This document shows, one piece after another, positions 24,634 to 32,371 of a stretch of 32,398 nt of DNA (position 1 is the stretch's first letter; every line of letters starts with the position of its first letter). The position numbers and the translations under genes are program-made. Under the pieces are notes generated by a model. That model was not told the DNA's origin. It saw only the letters and a list, made by a program, of their open reading frames with translations, and did no database searches. The DNA lies in NCBI GenBank assembly GCA_900539345.1, contig UQBS01000032.1, positions 1-32,398 of the forward strand. The letters are read 5' to 3'. Source of the DNA: an uncultured Coriobacteriaceae bacterium. GTDB lineage: Bacteria; Actinomycetota; Coriobacteriia; Coriobacteriales; UMGS124.

Positions 24634-25704
24634 TTAGCGTGCCAGCGATGCCCCCATGGTTTCGAGCAGGTCGAACCGTTGGGATGCAGTGAGGCTTTCG
24701 ATGGGCGGGCGGACGCGCGCGCGGAGAGACTGCTCGTCTTCGCGCAGGGGGTTGCGCACGATTGCCTCGAAATCAGCCGACTTGGCCACGTACAGGTCAA
24801 AGTCGCAGGCGTTTTCGTACAGGAAACCGTCAAGGCGGCTGCGCGCACCTGCGCCCAGGCCAAGCACGTCGGCGCCTGCACGCATGAGCGGACCGAACAC
24901 ACCCGACGCCGGGGCGAGTCCTGACTTGGCAAAGTCGCCAGGTGCAATCTCGGTATAGCCTCGCTCGCCGAGAATATGTTGTGCCTGCTCATAGAAGGCA
25001 CGTCGGGTTTCGGGCGAGGGCAGGGGAGCGGCGGGGGCGTCTCCTTGCGCCGTGTTCGCCTCGCCGGTTTGAGCAGCGGTCCACGCCTTGTCGCTTGCGG
25101 CATCTACCAGGGGCCTGATGCTGATCTGGGGTGCATCGACGCCTGCCAAGGTGAGAAGCGTGCGTTTCCAGCTTGCTACGGTCTGCCCCGGGACGCCGTA
25201 CAACACCTCGAAGTTCACGTTAGCCATGTGGAACTTTTCAAGGAAGAGCAGCGCGTTTTGAAGCTGCTCACGGCTATGGCGGGCCCCGAGTGCGGTGAGC
25301 TCGGCATCGTCGCAGGACAGCGCCGCAAGGTTGACGCGCGTGATGCCGCAGCTCGTCCAGTCGGTGAGGCTGGGCGTGCACACGGTCAACGGTTCCACAT
25401 CAATGGAAATCTCCGCCCCCGGTGCCAGGGTGAGCGTTTTTTTAATCTGTCGCACCAGGTGACAGACCTTGTCGGCACTCATGATGCTTGCCCCGCCCGA
25501 GAGACGCACGGCCGAGACGGGTCGCGCACGCACTTCGTCGTCGAGAGAGGCGAGCTCGGCCTCCAGCGCGTCCACGTAGGCAGCCTTCGCGGCATGGTTG
25601 CCCGTGAACGGTCGGCTCGGGCCGTACTTGGGCGTGGACAGCGTGAAGGGAAACGCCACATCGACGACAAGCTTGTCAGTAGCAGGGGCAATGCATGCAT
25701 CCAT
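24634..25704 (-). CDS. HemW-like protein lacking the radical-SAM cysteines
   Basis: About 356 residues. The body follows the HemW/coproporphyrinogen-oxidase-like radical-SAM plan: VRLSGGASIMSADKV in place of the GGTPS strand, ISIDVEPLTV, GITRVNLAALSCDDAELTALG, then VNFEVLYGVPGQT and ISIRPL. A HemW-type C-terminal domain follows. However, the N-terminal position where a CxxxCxxC cluster should lie reads VAFPFTLSTPKYG, with no cysteines, so it cannot bind the usual [4Fe-4S]/SAM centre there. HemW proteins deliver heme; this relative may bind a tetrapyrrole or a protein without radical chemistry, which is inference. The frame extends to a TTG at 25737; ATG 25704 is preferred, though neither has a strong ribosome site. 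A terminator and tandem hairpin repeats lie directly upstream. Confidence 0.75.
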   Translation of the reverse strand: MDACIAPATDKLVVDVAFPFTLSTPKYGPSRPFTGNHAAKAAYVDALEAELASLDDEVRARPVSAVRLSGGASIMSADKVCHLVRQIKKTLTLAPGAEISIDVEPLTVCTPSLTDWTSCGITRVNLAALSCDDAELTALGARHSREQLQNALLFLEKFHMANVNFEVLYGVPGQTVASWKRTLLTLAGVDAPQISIRPLVDAASDKAWTAAQTGEANTAQGDAPAAPLPSPETRRAFYEQAQHILGERGYTEIAPGDFAKSGLAPASGVFGPLMRAGADVLGLGAGARSRLDGFLYENACDFDLYVAKSADFEAIVRNPLREDEQSLRARVRPPIESLTASQRFDLLETMGASLAR

Positions 25705-25740
25705 GGTGTGCGTCCAATCGAAACGAGGCAATCGCAATCA

Positions 25741-25784
25741 AGAAGAAAAGCCCCGCCCGCCAAAAAGCCGCGCGGGCGGGGCTC
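25741..25784 (-). terminator. Strong terminator upstream of the HemW-like gene
   Basis: AGCCCCGCCCGC (25750-25761) and GCGGGCGGGGCT (25773-25784) pair perfectly. On the minus strand TTTTCTTCTT follows. It lies only about 37 bases before the HemW-like ATG and about 300 bases past the flavoprotein stop. It may end the flavoprotein message or act as a leader attenuator. Confidence 0.85.
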
Positions 25785-25804
25785 CAATCAATCGTACATC
25801 AGCT

Positions 25805-26084
25805 CAGCGAACGAGGTTCCGCAACCCGCTAAAAGCAGGTTCTCACGCGCAAGGCGTCGGGAGGCGACGTGTACTGGAGTACTCTGGCCTCCCGACACGG
25901 AGCGCTCTTTGCGACGAGCCCCGTGAACCCCAGCACGTGAGGTTCCGCAACCCACTAAAAGCAGGTTCTCACGCGCAAGGCGTGCGGGGCCGATGCGTAC
26001 TCGATGTACGTGAGGTCCCGCACATGGAGCGCTCTTCGCGACAAGTCCCGTGGAGAACGCAGCGGACGAGGTTCCGCAACATCC
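25805..26084. repeat. Tandem structured repeat, two full units plus a fragment
   Basis: Units start at 25805, 25931 and 26060 (fragment). A conserved block GAGGTTCCGCAACC...AAAAGCAGGTTCTCACGCG is followed by a variable hairpin and a conserved GGAGCGCTCTT block. The hairpin stem is GTCGGGAGGC/GCCTCCCGAC in unit 1 and GTGCGGGGCC/GGTCCCGCAC in unit 2; several pairs change together. An inner GTAC/GTAC stem is kept. This covariation points to a functional fold. The transcribed strand is uncertain. Confidence 0.8.
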
Positions 26085-28046
26085 TTACAGCTGACCGACG
26101 GTGTGACCGGCGAGCCAGCCGTGCGTCATTGCCATGCCCACCGAGTTGCCGGCGAAGGGCGCGGAGTAGCCGAAGCCGTAGCGGCCGCCCAGGCAGTTGC
26201 CAGCGGCGTACAGGCCCTTAATCTTCGTCCAGTCGGTCTTGAGGACGTTCTGGGCAGCGTCGGTCATAAGGCCGCTCATCGTGACCATCATGGGGCTGGT
26301 GGAGTGAGAGGTGCTGCTCGTGCCGCCGTAGAAGGGAGGCGTGTCGATCGGCACCATGTAGGCCTTGTCCTTGCCGTAGTCGGTGTCGCCGTCCTCGGAG
26401 GCGCACAGCTCATTGTAATGGGCGATGCTGTCGAGGAAGTTCTGCTTGGCGTCGCCTTCGTAGCCGAGCATGTCGGCCAGCTCCTCGAGCGTGTTGGCAG
26501 CGTACACCGTGCCGCCCATCATCTTGCGCTCGGCGAGGTTGGCGCCGACGACGAAGCCGCCCTCGGGGTTGCCCACCTCAACGGCGTTCATGCCTGCCTC
26601 GAGCTGGACCATGTAGTCGTCCATGCCGAAGTTGGGCGCGCCGTGATCGAGGGGGGCCGAACCCACGGTCTGCTTCCAGTTGGCGTCGGTCACGTAGCAG
26701 GACAGACCGGCCGGCTGGCGTAGGCAGACGGCCTGCAGCTGGGCGATGGCGCCCTCGTTGCAGAAACGCTTGCCCTCGGAGTTGAGCGTGAGCAGCGGGC
26801 AGGTGCCCCAGGGGCCGCTTGCGCCGCCGCCGATGGCCATCCAGCCGCGGGGGGTCGGCTCGATCATGCCGCCAGCCCAGATGCCCATCTTGCGGCCGGC
26901 ACCGGAGCGCGGGCCGGCGCTCGCCCAGTCCTCGGAGGTGGCGCCGGAGCGCTCGCCCCACTCCATGCCCTCGTTCAGCAGGGCCCAGCACATCTTGGGG
27001 TCGCCGATGTAGTCGCCGGCGCACAGGATGACGCCCTTGGCGGCGTTGAACTGCACGTAGTTGCCGTCGGCATCGGTGGCGATAAGGCCCGTCACGTCGC
27101 CGGCCTCGTTCTGCACGAGCTCAACACCGGTGTGCTCGAAGTACCAGGTGGCGCCGTTCTCCTCGGTGTACTGCTTGATGTACTTGTGCACGAACTCGAT
27201 GTCGTTGCCGTGGTAGCCGTAGAACTGGGCGTTGCAAGGCCAGGTCTTGTAGCCGCCGCACTCGATGGGGTACTCCACGTTGGCGCCCGACCATGCGGCC
27301 TGCGTGTTGCACAGCGGGTAGTCGAACATGTTGGACATGTCGAAGTCGCCCTCGTCGGCCACGGGCTCGCCGTCAATCACCACGAGCGTGCCGGTGAGGT
27401 GCACGTTGGAGTCGTTGGCCTTGCGCTCCTCCTTGTAGGAGTCGTAGACCTCCTTGTAGCGGTCGAACATGGCGCCGGAATTCTGCACGAACGCCTTGAT
27501 GATGTCAGGGTTCACGCGGCCAGCGGCACGCTTGCAGAACTCGGCGGCAATCTCGCCGGTGTTGTAGGGACCAAAGCCGCGGTCGATGAGGAACTGCGAG
27601 TTGACATGGCCGATATCCTCGCCGTACCAGCCGCCCATGTTGGCGCCGGTGCCGTCGAGGTCAACGAAGGCGCTCCAAGGCTGCTGTTCGACGGTGGCTA
27701 CGGTGCAGCCCTCGTCCACGGCGCCCAGCGTGGCCATGAGGCCGGCGTGACCGCCGCCCAGCACGACGACGTCGACGTCGTAGGTCTGGGTGATCTGGTC
27801 CTCGGCAATCTCGGGCTTGGTGCCCAGCCAGTCGCCAGGGCCGCAGTAGCCCTTGACGCGACCGTCGTCGGTGGTCTCAGCGGAAGCGTAGACAACCTCC
27901 TTGGCGGGGCCGCCAGGGCCACCAGGGCCACCGCCGGGGCCACCGGCAGCAAAGGCGGAGGTTGCAAAGGCGGATGCTGCGGCGATGCCCGCAGTGGCCG
28001 TTGCAGCGCTGGTCAGGAAGGCGCGACGCGAAACGGTCTTGCTCAT
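26085..28046 (-). CDS. Tat-exported FAD-dependent reductase with Gly/Pro-rich linker
   Basis: 653 residues, the longest exported FAD-only reductase here. The Tat signal is SRRAFLTSAA (about 6-15), ending near SAFAAG. A Gly/Pro-rich stretch (about 35-47) follows and may be a flexible tether. The FAD fold is VDVVVLGGGHAGLMATLGA (about 91-109). A long cap domain follows, then IKGLYAAGNCLGGRYGFGYSA and closing helix GMAMTHGWLAGH. It belongs to the fumarate-reductase-like flavoproteins with unknown substrate. ATG 28046 has AAAGGATG seven bases upstream; the 39-codon extension is rejected. It is divergent from a membrane LuxR regulator. Tandem hairpin repeats begin at its stop codon. Confidence 0.9.
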   Translation of the reverse strand: MSKTVSRRAFLTSAATATAGIAAASAFATSAFAAGGPGGGPGGPGGPAKEVVYASAETTDDGRVKGYCGPGDWLGTKPEIAEDQITQTYDVDVVVLGGGHAGLMATLGAVDEGCTVATVEQQPWSAFVDLDGTGANMGGWYGEDIGHVNSQFLIDRGFGPYNTGEIAAEFCKRAAGRVNPDIIKAFVQNSGAMFDRYKEVYDSYKEERKANDSNVHLTGTLVVIDGEPVADEGDFDMSNMFDYPLCNTQAAWSGANVEYPIECGGYKTWPCNAQFYGYHGNDIEFVHKYIKQYTEENGATWYFEHTGVELVQNEAGDVTGLIATDADGNYVQFNAAKGVILCAGDYIGDPKMCWALLNEGMEWGERSGATSEDWASAGPRSGAGRKMGIWAGGMIEPTPRGWMAIGGGASGPWGTCPLLTLNSEGKRFCNEGAIAQLQAVCLRQPAGLSCYVTDANWKQTVGSAPLDHGAPNFGMDDYMVQLEAGMNAVEVGNPEGGFVVGANLAERKMMGGTVYAANTLEELADMLGYEGDAKQNFLDSIAHYNELCASEDGDTDYGKDKAYMVPIDTPPFYGGTSSTSHSTSPMMVTMSGLMTDAAQNVLKTDWTKIKGLYAAGNCLGGRYGFGYSAPFAGNSVGMAMTHGWLAGHTVGQL

Positions 28047-28176
28047 GAGAACATCCTTTCTTCGGGACGGCTCGTAACGGCAGCGCGACTGGCCCCTTGC
28101 CAGTCTTCTCCTGTCGCTTAGGCAAAACCTTAGGCATCGCGTGGTGTAAACTAAATCAGACAAAACGTTGAGATGG

Positions 28177-28195
28177 CGTTTAGAGAGCGTTTAGA
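28177..28195. promoter_or_regulatory. Direct CGTTTAGA repeats in a divergent promoter
   Basis: CGTTTAGA occurs at 28177 and 28188, exactly 11 bp apart, about one helical turn. They lie in the 210-bp gap between the flavoprotein and LuxR genes and are candidate sites for the LuxR regulator. Promoter hexamers were not clearly identified. Confidence 0.5.
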
Positions 28196-28256
28196 TGGTC
28201 AAACTTCCAGCTCAGCGGCCTTGTCAAGAGTAGCTTTGTCATAGGGGGCGTATCGG

Positions 28257-29945
28257 GTGATCACGAGGAACAAAACGACAATGGGTCGCATGGGTTGGGT
28301 CGACGTCGTTTCGGTGGCGGGTTTTGCCTGCCCGCTCGCGACGCTGCTCCTCTATTCGGCGGCGGCGATGCCGTTCCAACGTTTTGCGAACCTGCCTGAT
28401 TTTGTTGGCATTCTGGGATATGCCCTTCGCTCGGGGGTTCTGATTGGTGTTGCGGGGACGCTTGTGGTGGGTCTGGGGCTTGGTAGGGTTTTGAGCCATG
28501 TGGTCGTGCGCGTGCTCTTTACGCTTGCGTTTGCGGTGGGTAATGCGTCCTTTTGCGTGATGGCCCTGGGCGGTGCGTGGCCCGAGTGGACATTTTGGCC
28601 GGTGGGCATCTGCGTCGGCGTGGGCTGTTTGGGTGAGCTGCTCGCTTGGGGTCGCATCCTGGCCCGCTATAACCTGCGTCAGGCCACCGGTGTCGTCGCG
28701 GCTTCTGCTGTGCTCGCGGCGCTTGTGGGTTGGGCCCAGCTTCATGTGGGTGAGGCAGCCGCCGTGGCGCTGTTCGTGCTCTGTACGCTTGCCTGCGCGG
28801 TTCTGCCGTTTGTCTTTGCGCCGTTTGGCGATGCATGGGCGAAGTCGGACGCGTCTGCCGTCGAGGCAGGGGAGTATGGAAAAAAGGCGCGGGACAGGCA
28901 TAACGACCAGGCCCAAGGGATGCATGGCGGCCAGACCGATGGCGTGCATGACGACCAGGCCCGGGACGTGTATGACGACCAGGTCCAGAACGCCCTCGCC
29001 TCCAAACTCCCGACGTCGCCTGAGCGGGTCCGTGGCGCATCTGCCGTTCCAGGTCGCCTGCGTAGTTTTCTAGAGATGACCTTCGTCCCCGGGGTAGGGC
29101 TTGCTCTATTCGCCATGCTCATGGCGGTGCGCGGGGAACTTTTCTTCGAGAATTACTCCGAGTACGTCGTCATCCAGGTGGTTGTTGCCCTGCTGCTGCT
29201 CGCCTGCATGTTGCTTCCGCCGTCTACCCCGCTTCTGAGGGCGGTGTATCGCGGTCTTATTCCCGTGCTTTCGGTTGCGATGCTTGTGTTCAACTACTTC
29301 AGCGAGTCGCTTTTGGGCGGGTCGCCGTTTGAACTCATCTTTGTGCTCGTGCTGTACACGGTGACTGCGCTTCTGACGCTGTCGATCTTGGTGGGCATGG
29401 CCCATGCCGCCGAATACCCCAGCGACCTCGTGGTATGCGTGGGCGTCGCGCTCTTTTGCCTTGTGACCGTCTTCACTCAGGTCGCGTGTGCCAACATCGG
29501 TGCCGATCCAGCCCAGGTGCGCACGCTTATCGTGGTGACGAGCGGCTTGTATGCTGCCGGGATGGTGGTATACGCCCTGTGGCGTGGCCTGCGGGCCGAC
29601 CATGAGGCGTTCGTGGGTGTGGGAGACCTCGGGTATGGTCGAGGCGCGGGCCCCGTCGCCTTCAGGACGGCGTCTACCTTGGAGGATGCCCCTGCCCCTG
29701 ATGCGAGCGACGTCTTGCTCGGTGAGGCGAGTCTTGAAGCTCGCTGTGACGAGCTTGCCCGCACCTACGGCCTCACCGCTCGCGAGCGCGAGGTCCTGAG
29801 TTTTCTCGCTCACGGCCACAACGGCGTGTACATCGGCGAAGAGCTGGTCATTTCGCCCAACACAGTGCGTACGCATATTCACAACATCTATCGCAAACTT
29901 GACGTCACCTCACGCGAAGATATCCTGCGCATCGTGCGTGAGTAG
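28257..29945 (+). CDS. LuxR-type regulator with multi-spanning membrane domain
   Basis: About 562 residues. Roughly ten to twelve hydrophobic segments are split by a hydrophilic linker, and the C-terminus is a LuxR helix-turn-helix (YGLTAREREVLSFL, then GEELVISPNTVRTHIHNIYRKL). The linker contains four octapeptide repeats (28899-28994; HNDQAQGM, HGGQTDGV, HDDQARDV, YDDQVQNA). The architecture matches the 4433-6097 regulator, though the sequences differ. GTG 28257 has AGGGGG about eight bases upstream; an ATG at 28281 with a more distant AGGA is the alternative. It is divergent from the 26085-28046 flavoprotein and probably controls it in response to the reductase substrate. Repeat copy C starts just after the stop. 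Confidence 0.85.
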   Translation: MITRNKTTMGRMGWVDVVSVAGFACPLATLLLYSAAAMPFQRFANLPDFVGILGYALRSGVLIGVAGTLVVGLGLGRVLSHVVVRVLFTLAFAVGNASFCVMALGGAWPEWTFWPVGICVGVGCLGELLAWGRILARYNLRQATGVVAASAVLAALVGWAQLHVGEAAAVALFVLCTLACAVLPFVFAPFGDAWAKSDASAVEAGEYGKKARDRHNDQAQGMHGGQTDGVHDDQARDVYDDQVQNALASKLPTSPERVRGASAVPGRLRSFLEMTFVPGVGLALFAMLMAVRGELFFENYSEYVVIQVVVALLLLACMLLPPSTPLLRAVYRGLIPVLSVAMLVFNYFSESLLGGSPFELIFVLVLYTVTALLTLSILVGMAHAAEYPSDLVVCVGVALFCLVTVFTQVACANIGADPAQVRTLIVVTSGLYAAGMVVYALWRGLRADHEAFVGVGDLGYGRGAGPVAFRTASTLEDAPAPDASDVLLGEASLEARCDELARTYGLTAREREVLSFLAHGHNGVYIGEELVISPNTVRTHIHNIYRKLDVTSREDILRIVRE

Positions 29946-29947
29946 GA

Positions 29948-30072
29948 ATGACGCAAAGGGACGGTGCAGTGCGTCAGTGAGGCTGGGGTTGCTGGCAGGA
30001 AATTGAGTTTGGGAGTAGTAAAACTCGAGCCAGACGGGTCGGGAAAACTGCTCCAAAACTCGTTTGATTGTC
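29948..30072. repeat. Composite dispersed repeat, mini copy C
   Basis: It starts with a GACGCAAAGGGACGG left-edge block, then one direct module (29994-30018) and one inverted module (30049-30072), 55 bp start to start. The 24-bp palindrome and the second modules are missing. The CGAAAC/GTTTCG core is degenerate. It looks like a deletion derivative of copies A and B. Confidence 0.75.
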
Positions 30073-30155
30073 AGTGCGTCAGCGCAGGCGGTCCCCCAGC
30101 TTGCCTTGCTACCCAGGAGGTGCGCGCTTGGCTCTGCCGCTTCAGGTTGGTCCTC

Positions 30156-30195
30156 AAAAAACAGGCGGGCGCCCTGTTTGGGACGCCCGCCTTTT
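30156..30195 (-). terminator. Terminator of the DUF1846 gene, probably bidirectional
   Basis: AGGCGGGCG (30163-30171) and CGCCCGCCT (30184-30192) pair perfectly. On the minus strand a TTTTTT run follows; on the plus strand TTTT follows. It sits between the convergent LuxR and DUF1846 genes and can serve both. Confidence 0.85.
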
Positions 30196-30257
30196 GGTGA
30201 ACTATAGCTGCCTGGTCTGCGCTTTGCGCGCGATTTGCCGGGCGCGTCCTCGCGTGC

Positions 30258-31739
30258 CTACTTGTGGTAGTAGCTGGTGCGCTCGTACTTGGCCTCGCAG
30301 CTCACGTTGATGCCGAGGGTGCGGTAGAGCTTCTCGTCGGCAGAGGAGATGATGACCGAGAAGAACGCGTCGCAGCCGCGCAGTTGCTCGGCTGCCTCGA
30401 TGGCGCGGGCGGCCAGGGGCTCGGTGGCCGAGCTCAGCGAGAGGGCGATGAGCATCTCGTCGGGGTGCAGGCGCGGGTTCTTGCTGTGCAACAGCTCGGT
30501 CTTGAGATGGCAGATGGGGTCGATTGCCTCGTTGCTGATGATGTAGGTCTCTTCCGGGATGCCTGCCAGGTACTTGAGGGCGTTGAGCAAAAGCGACGAG
30601 GCGGCGCCGAGGCGCGTAGAGGTGCGGCCGCTGATGACCTCGCCGTTGGGCAGCATCAGGGCGCCGGCGGGCTTGCCGGTGGCCTCTTCCTTAGCGAGTG
30701 CCGCCGCGCGGATGGGGGAGAGGTCGGGCGTGACACCAGCCTGCTTCATGAGCATCTTGAGCTTGCTTACCTGGTCGGCGCCGCAGCCGGTGCGCTTTGC
30801 GTTCACGCACGCACTGAAGTAGCGGCGGACGATCTCCATCCGGGCAGCGTCGCACACGGCCTCGTCGTCGCAGATGGCAAGGCCAGCCATGTTGACGCCC
30901 ATGTCCGTGGGCGACTGGTAGGGGCTTGCGCCCAGGATACGCTCCATCATGGCCTTGAGCACGGGGAACGTCTCGACGTCGCGGTTGTAGTTGACCGCCA
31001 CCTTGCCGTAGGCCTCCAGGTGGAAGGGGTCGATGATGTTGGCGTCGTCAAGGTCGGCCGTGGCGGCCTCGTAGGCGAGGTTCACCGGGTGCTTGAGCGG
31101 CAGGTTCCACACGGGGAACGTCTCATACTTGGCGTAGCCGGCCTTGATGCCGTGCTTGGCGTCGAGGTAGATCTGCGACAGGCACGTGGCCATCTTGCCC
31201 GAACCGGGGCCGGGAGCCGTCATGACCACGAGCGGGCGGGTCGTCTCGATATAGTCGTTCTTGCCGAAGCCCTCGTCGCTTACCACGTAGTCCACGTCCA
31301 CGGGGTAACCGGCGATGGGGTAGTGGCGGTAGGAGCGCATGCCCATGGTGTCGAGGCGTGCGCGGAAGACGTCGGCGGCGGGCTGGCCGGCGTAGCGCGT
31401 CACGACGACGGCGCTCACAAGGAAGCCCATGCCCTGGAAGATGTCGATGAGGCGCAGGACGTCCTCGTCGTAGGTGATACCGAGGTCGCCGCGGACCTTG
31501 CCGCTCTCGATGTCGTTGGCGTTGACGGCGACGATGATCTCCACGTCGTCCTTGAAGCTTTGCAGCATGCGAATCTTCTCGTCGGGGGCAAAGCCGGGCA
31601 GGACGCGCGAGGCGTGCATGTCATCGAACAGCTTGCCGCCGAACTCAAGGTAGAGCTTGCCGCCAAACGAGCCGATACGCTCGCGGATGTGGGCGGCCTG
31701 CAGTTCGACGTATTTCTGGCTGTCGAATCCAATGCGCAT
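30258..31739 (-). CDS. DUF1846 family protein
   Basis: 493 residues, close to the usual full length of DUF1846 proteins, which are widespread in Firmicutes and Actinobacteria and lack an assigned function. The opening MRIGFDSQKYVELQAAHIRE and KLYLEFGGKLFDDMHASRVL are strongly typical. A loop APGPGSGKMATCLSQ (about residues 180-194) resembles a nucleotide-binding P-loop. Conserved segments include NADIGVNMAG-like SPTDMGVNMAG and a C-terminal CEAKYERTSYYHK. No signal or membrane segment is seen, so it is cytoplasmic. An AGAGG motif lies about eleven bases before ATG 31739. It is convergent with the LuxR gene and appears unrelated to the reductase island. Confidence 0.92.
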   Translation of the reverse strand: MRIGFDSQKYVELQAAHIRERIGSFGGKLYLEFGGKLFDDMHASRVLPGFAPDEKIRMLQSFKDDVEIIVAVNANDIESGKVRGDLGITYDEDVLRLIDIFQGMGFLVSAVVVTRYAGQPAADVFRARLDTMGMRSYRHYPIAGYPVDVDYVVSDEGFGKNDYIETTRPLVVMTAPGPGSGKMATCLSQIYLDAKHGIKAGYAKYETFPVWNLPLKHPVNLAYEAATADLDDANIIDPFHLEAYGKVAVNYNRDVETFPVLKAMMERILGASPYQSPTDMGVNMAGLAICDDEAVCDAARMEIVRRYFSACVNAKRTGCGADQVSKLKMLMKQAGVTPDLSPIRAAALAKEEATGKPAGALMLPNGEVISGRTSTRLGAASSLLLNALKYLAGIPEETYIISNEAIDPICHLKTELLHSKNPRLHPDEMLIALSLSSATEPLAARAIEAAEQLRGCDAFFSVIISSADEKLYRTLGINVSCEAKYERTSYYHK

Positions 31740-32008
31740 AGTGCGTCTGTCCTCTCATGCTCAAGCCTTCAACGACGGCGATGATGCTACCACGTCCCCG
31801 TGGATTTTTGGGAAAGAGGGGCGCGGGGCCACCAAGGAAAACACGGAGCACATCGTAGGCGGGTATCGGGCGTTGCTGGCCGCCGTTGCCCCAAGGGTCT
31901 CTTGCCCCGTCGGGCTAGCCCTCCAGAAACGGACCTCGTGCGCGAAGTCCCAATGTAATTTGGCCCAAGCTCGGGCCTCGGTATCCTAAGACGTCAGGAC
32001 CGTCGAGA

Positions 32009-32050
32009 CCCCTCGCCTTGCAACGGTATGCCGTTCGACAAGACGAGGGG
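32009..32050. repeat. Nested hairpin in the distal intergenic region
   Basis: CCCCTCG (32009-32015) pairs with CGAGGGG (32044-32050). CTTG/CAAG and an inner AACGG-TATG-CCGTT stem continue the fold with small bulges. No U-run follows, so it is not a typical terminator. It may be a leader element or small RNA part. Upstream, 31740-32008 shows nothing recognisable. Confidence 0.45.
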
Positions 32051-32060
32051 ACCTCCTCAT

Positions 32061-32306
32061 ATGTTATCGGATGGTTTTTCGGGGATTTGTCTGCTCGGCC
32101 TACTTGACCACGATGTCGTCGTCGATGGAGACGTTGACGGGGGAGTCGTTGCGGTGAGGCCCAGGTCAACCGTGGACAACAGCCATCTGAACCTCTCAAG
32201 CGGTGTGTGCGCCAGGCACTCCATGATCTTCGGTTATCGCGCAGGCAAGATCATGGGCCATAACGACGACCCCGACTACGAGCTCGACATTCCAATCACG
32301 TACTAA
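32061..32306 (+). pseudogene. Possible C-terminal remnant of a flavoprotein
   Basis: An open frame ends at TAA 32304-32306. Its last 35 residues, including RHSMIFGYRAGKIM, resemble the closing FAD-domain helix of fumarate-reductase-like flavoproteins, and it ends YELDIPITY. The first half is Asp/Val-rich with no family match. No ribosome site is visible before either ATG (32028 or 32061). It may be a decayed remnant or a chance frame. Confidence 0.3.
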
Positions 32307-32371
32307 TACGTACTAACATTTGGCTGCGCACCTGATGAGGGCGTGCGTCCCCTTTCCCAGGTCTGCAAATC

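Noticed and set aside
24339..25103. Minus-strand frame across the composite repeat and the HemW-like gene end
   Set aside because: It overlaps the HemW-like gene in another frame and runs into repeat modules; Arg/Pro-rich and without motifs.
25805..26084. Tandem hairpins considered as integron attC sites
   Set aside because: No consistent RYYYAAC/GTTRRRY core pairs at the ends, no integrase gene, and no cassette ORFs between units.
30264..31784. Long plus-strand frame opposite the DUF1846 gene
   Set aside because: Antisense shadow of a highly typical DUF1846 protein; no ribosome site or domain.
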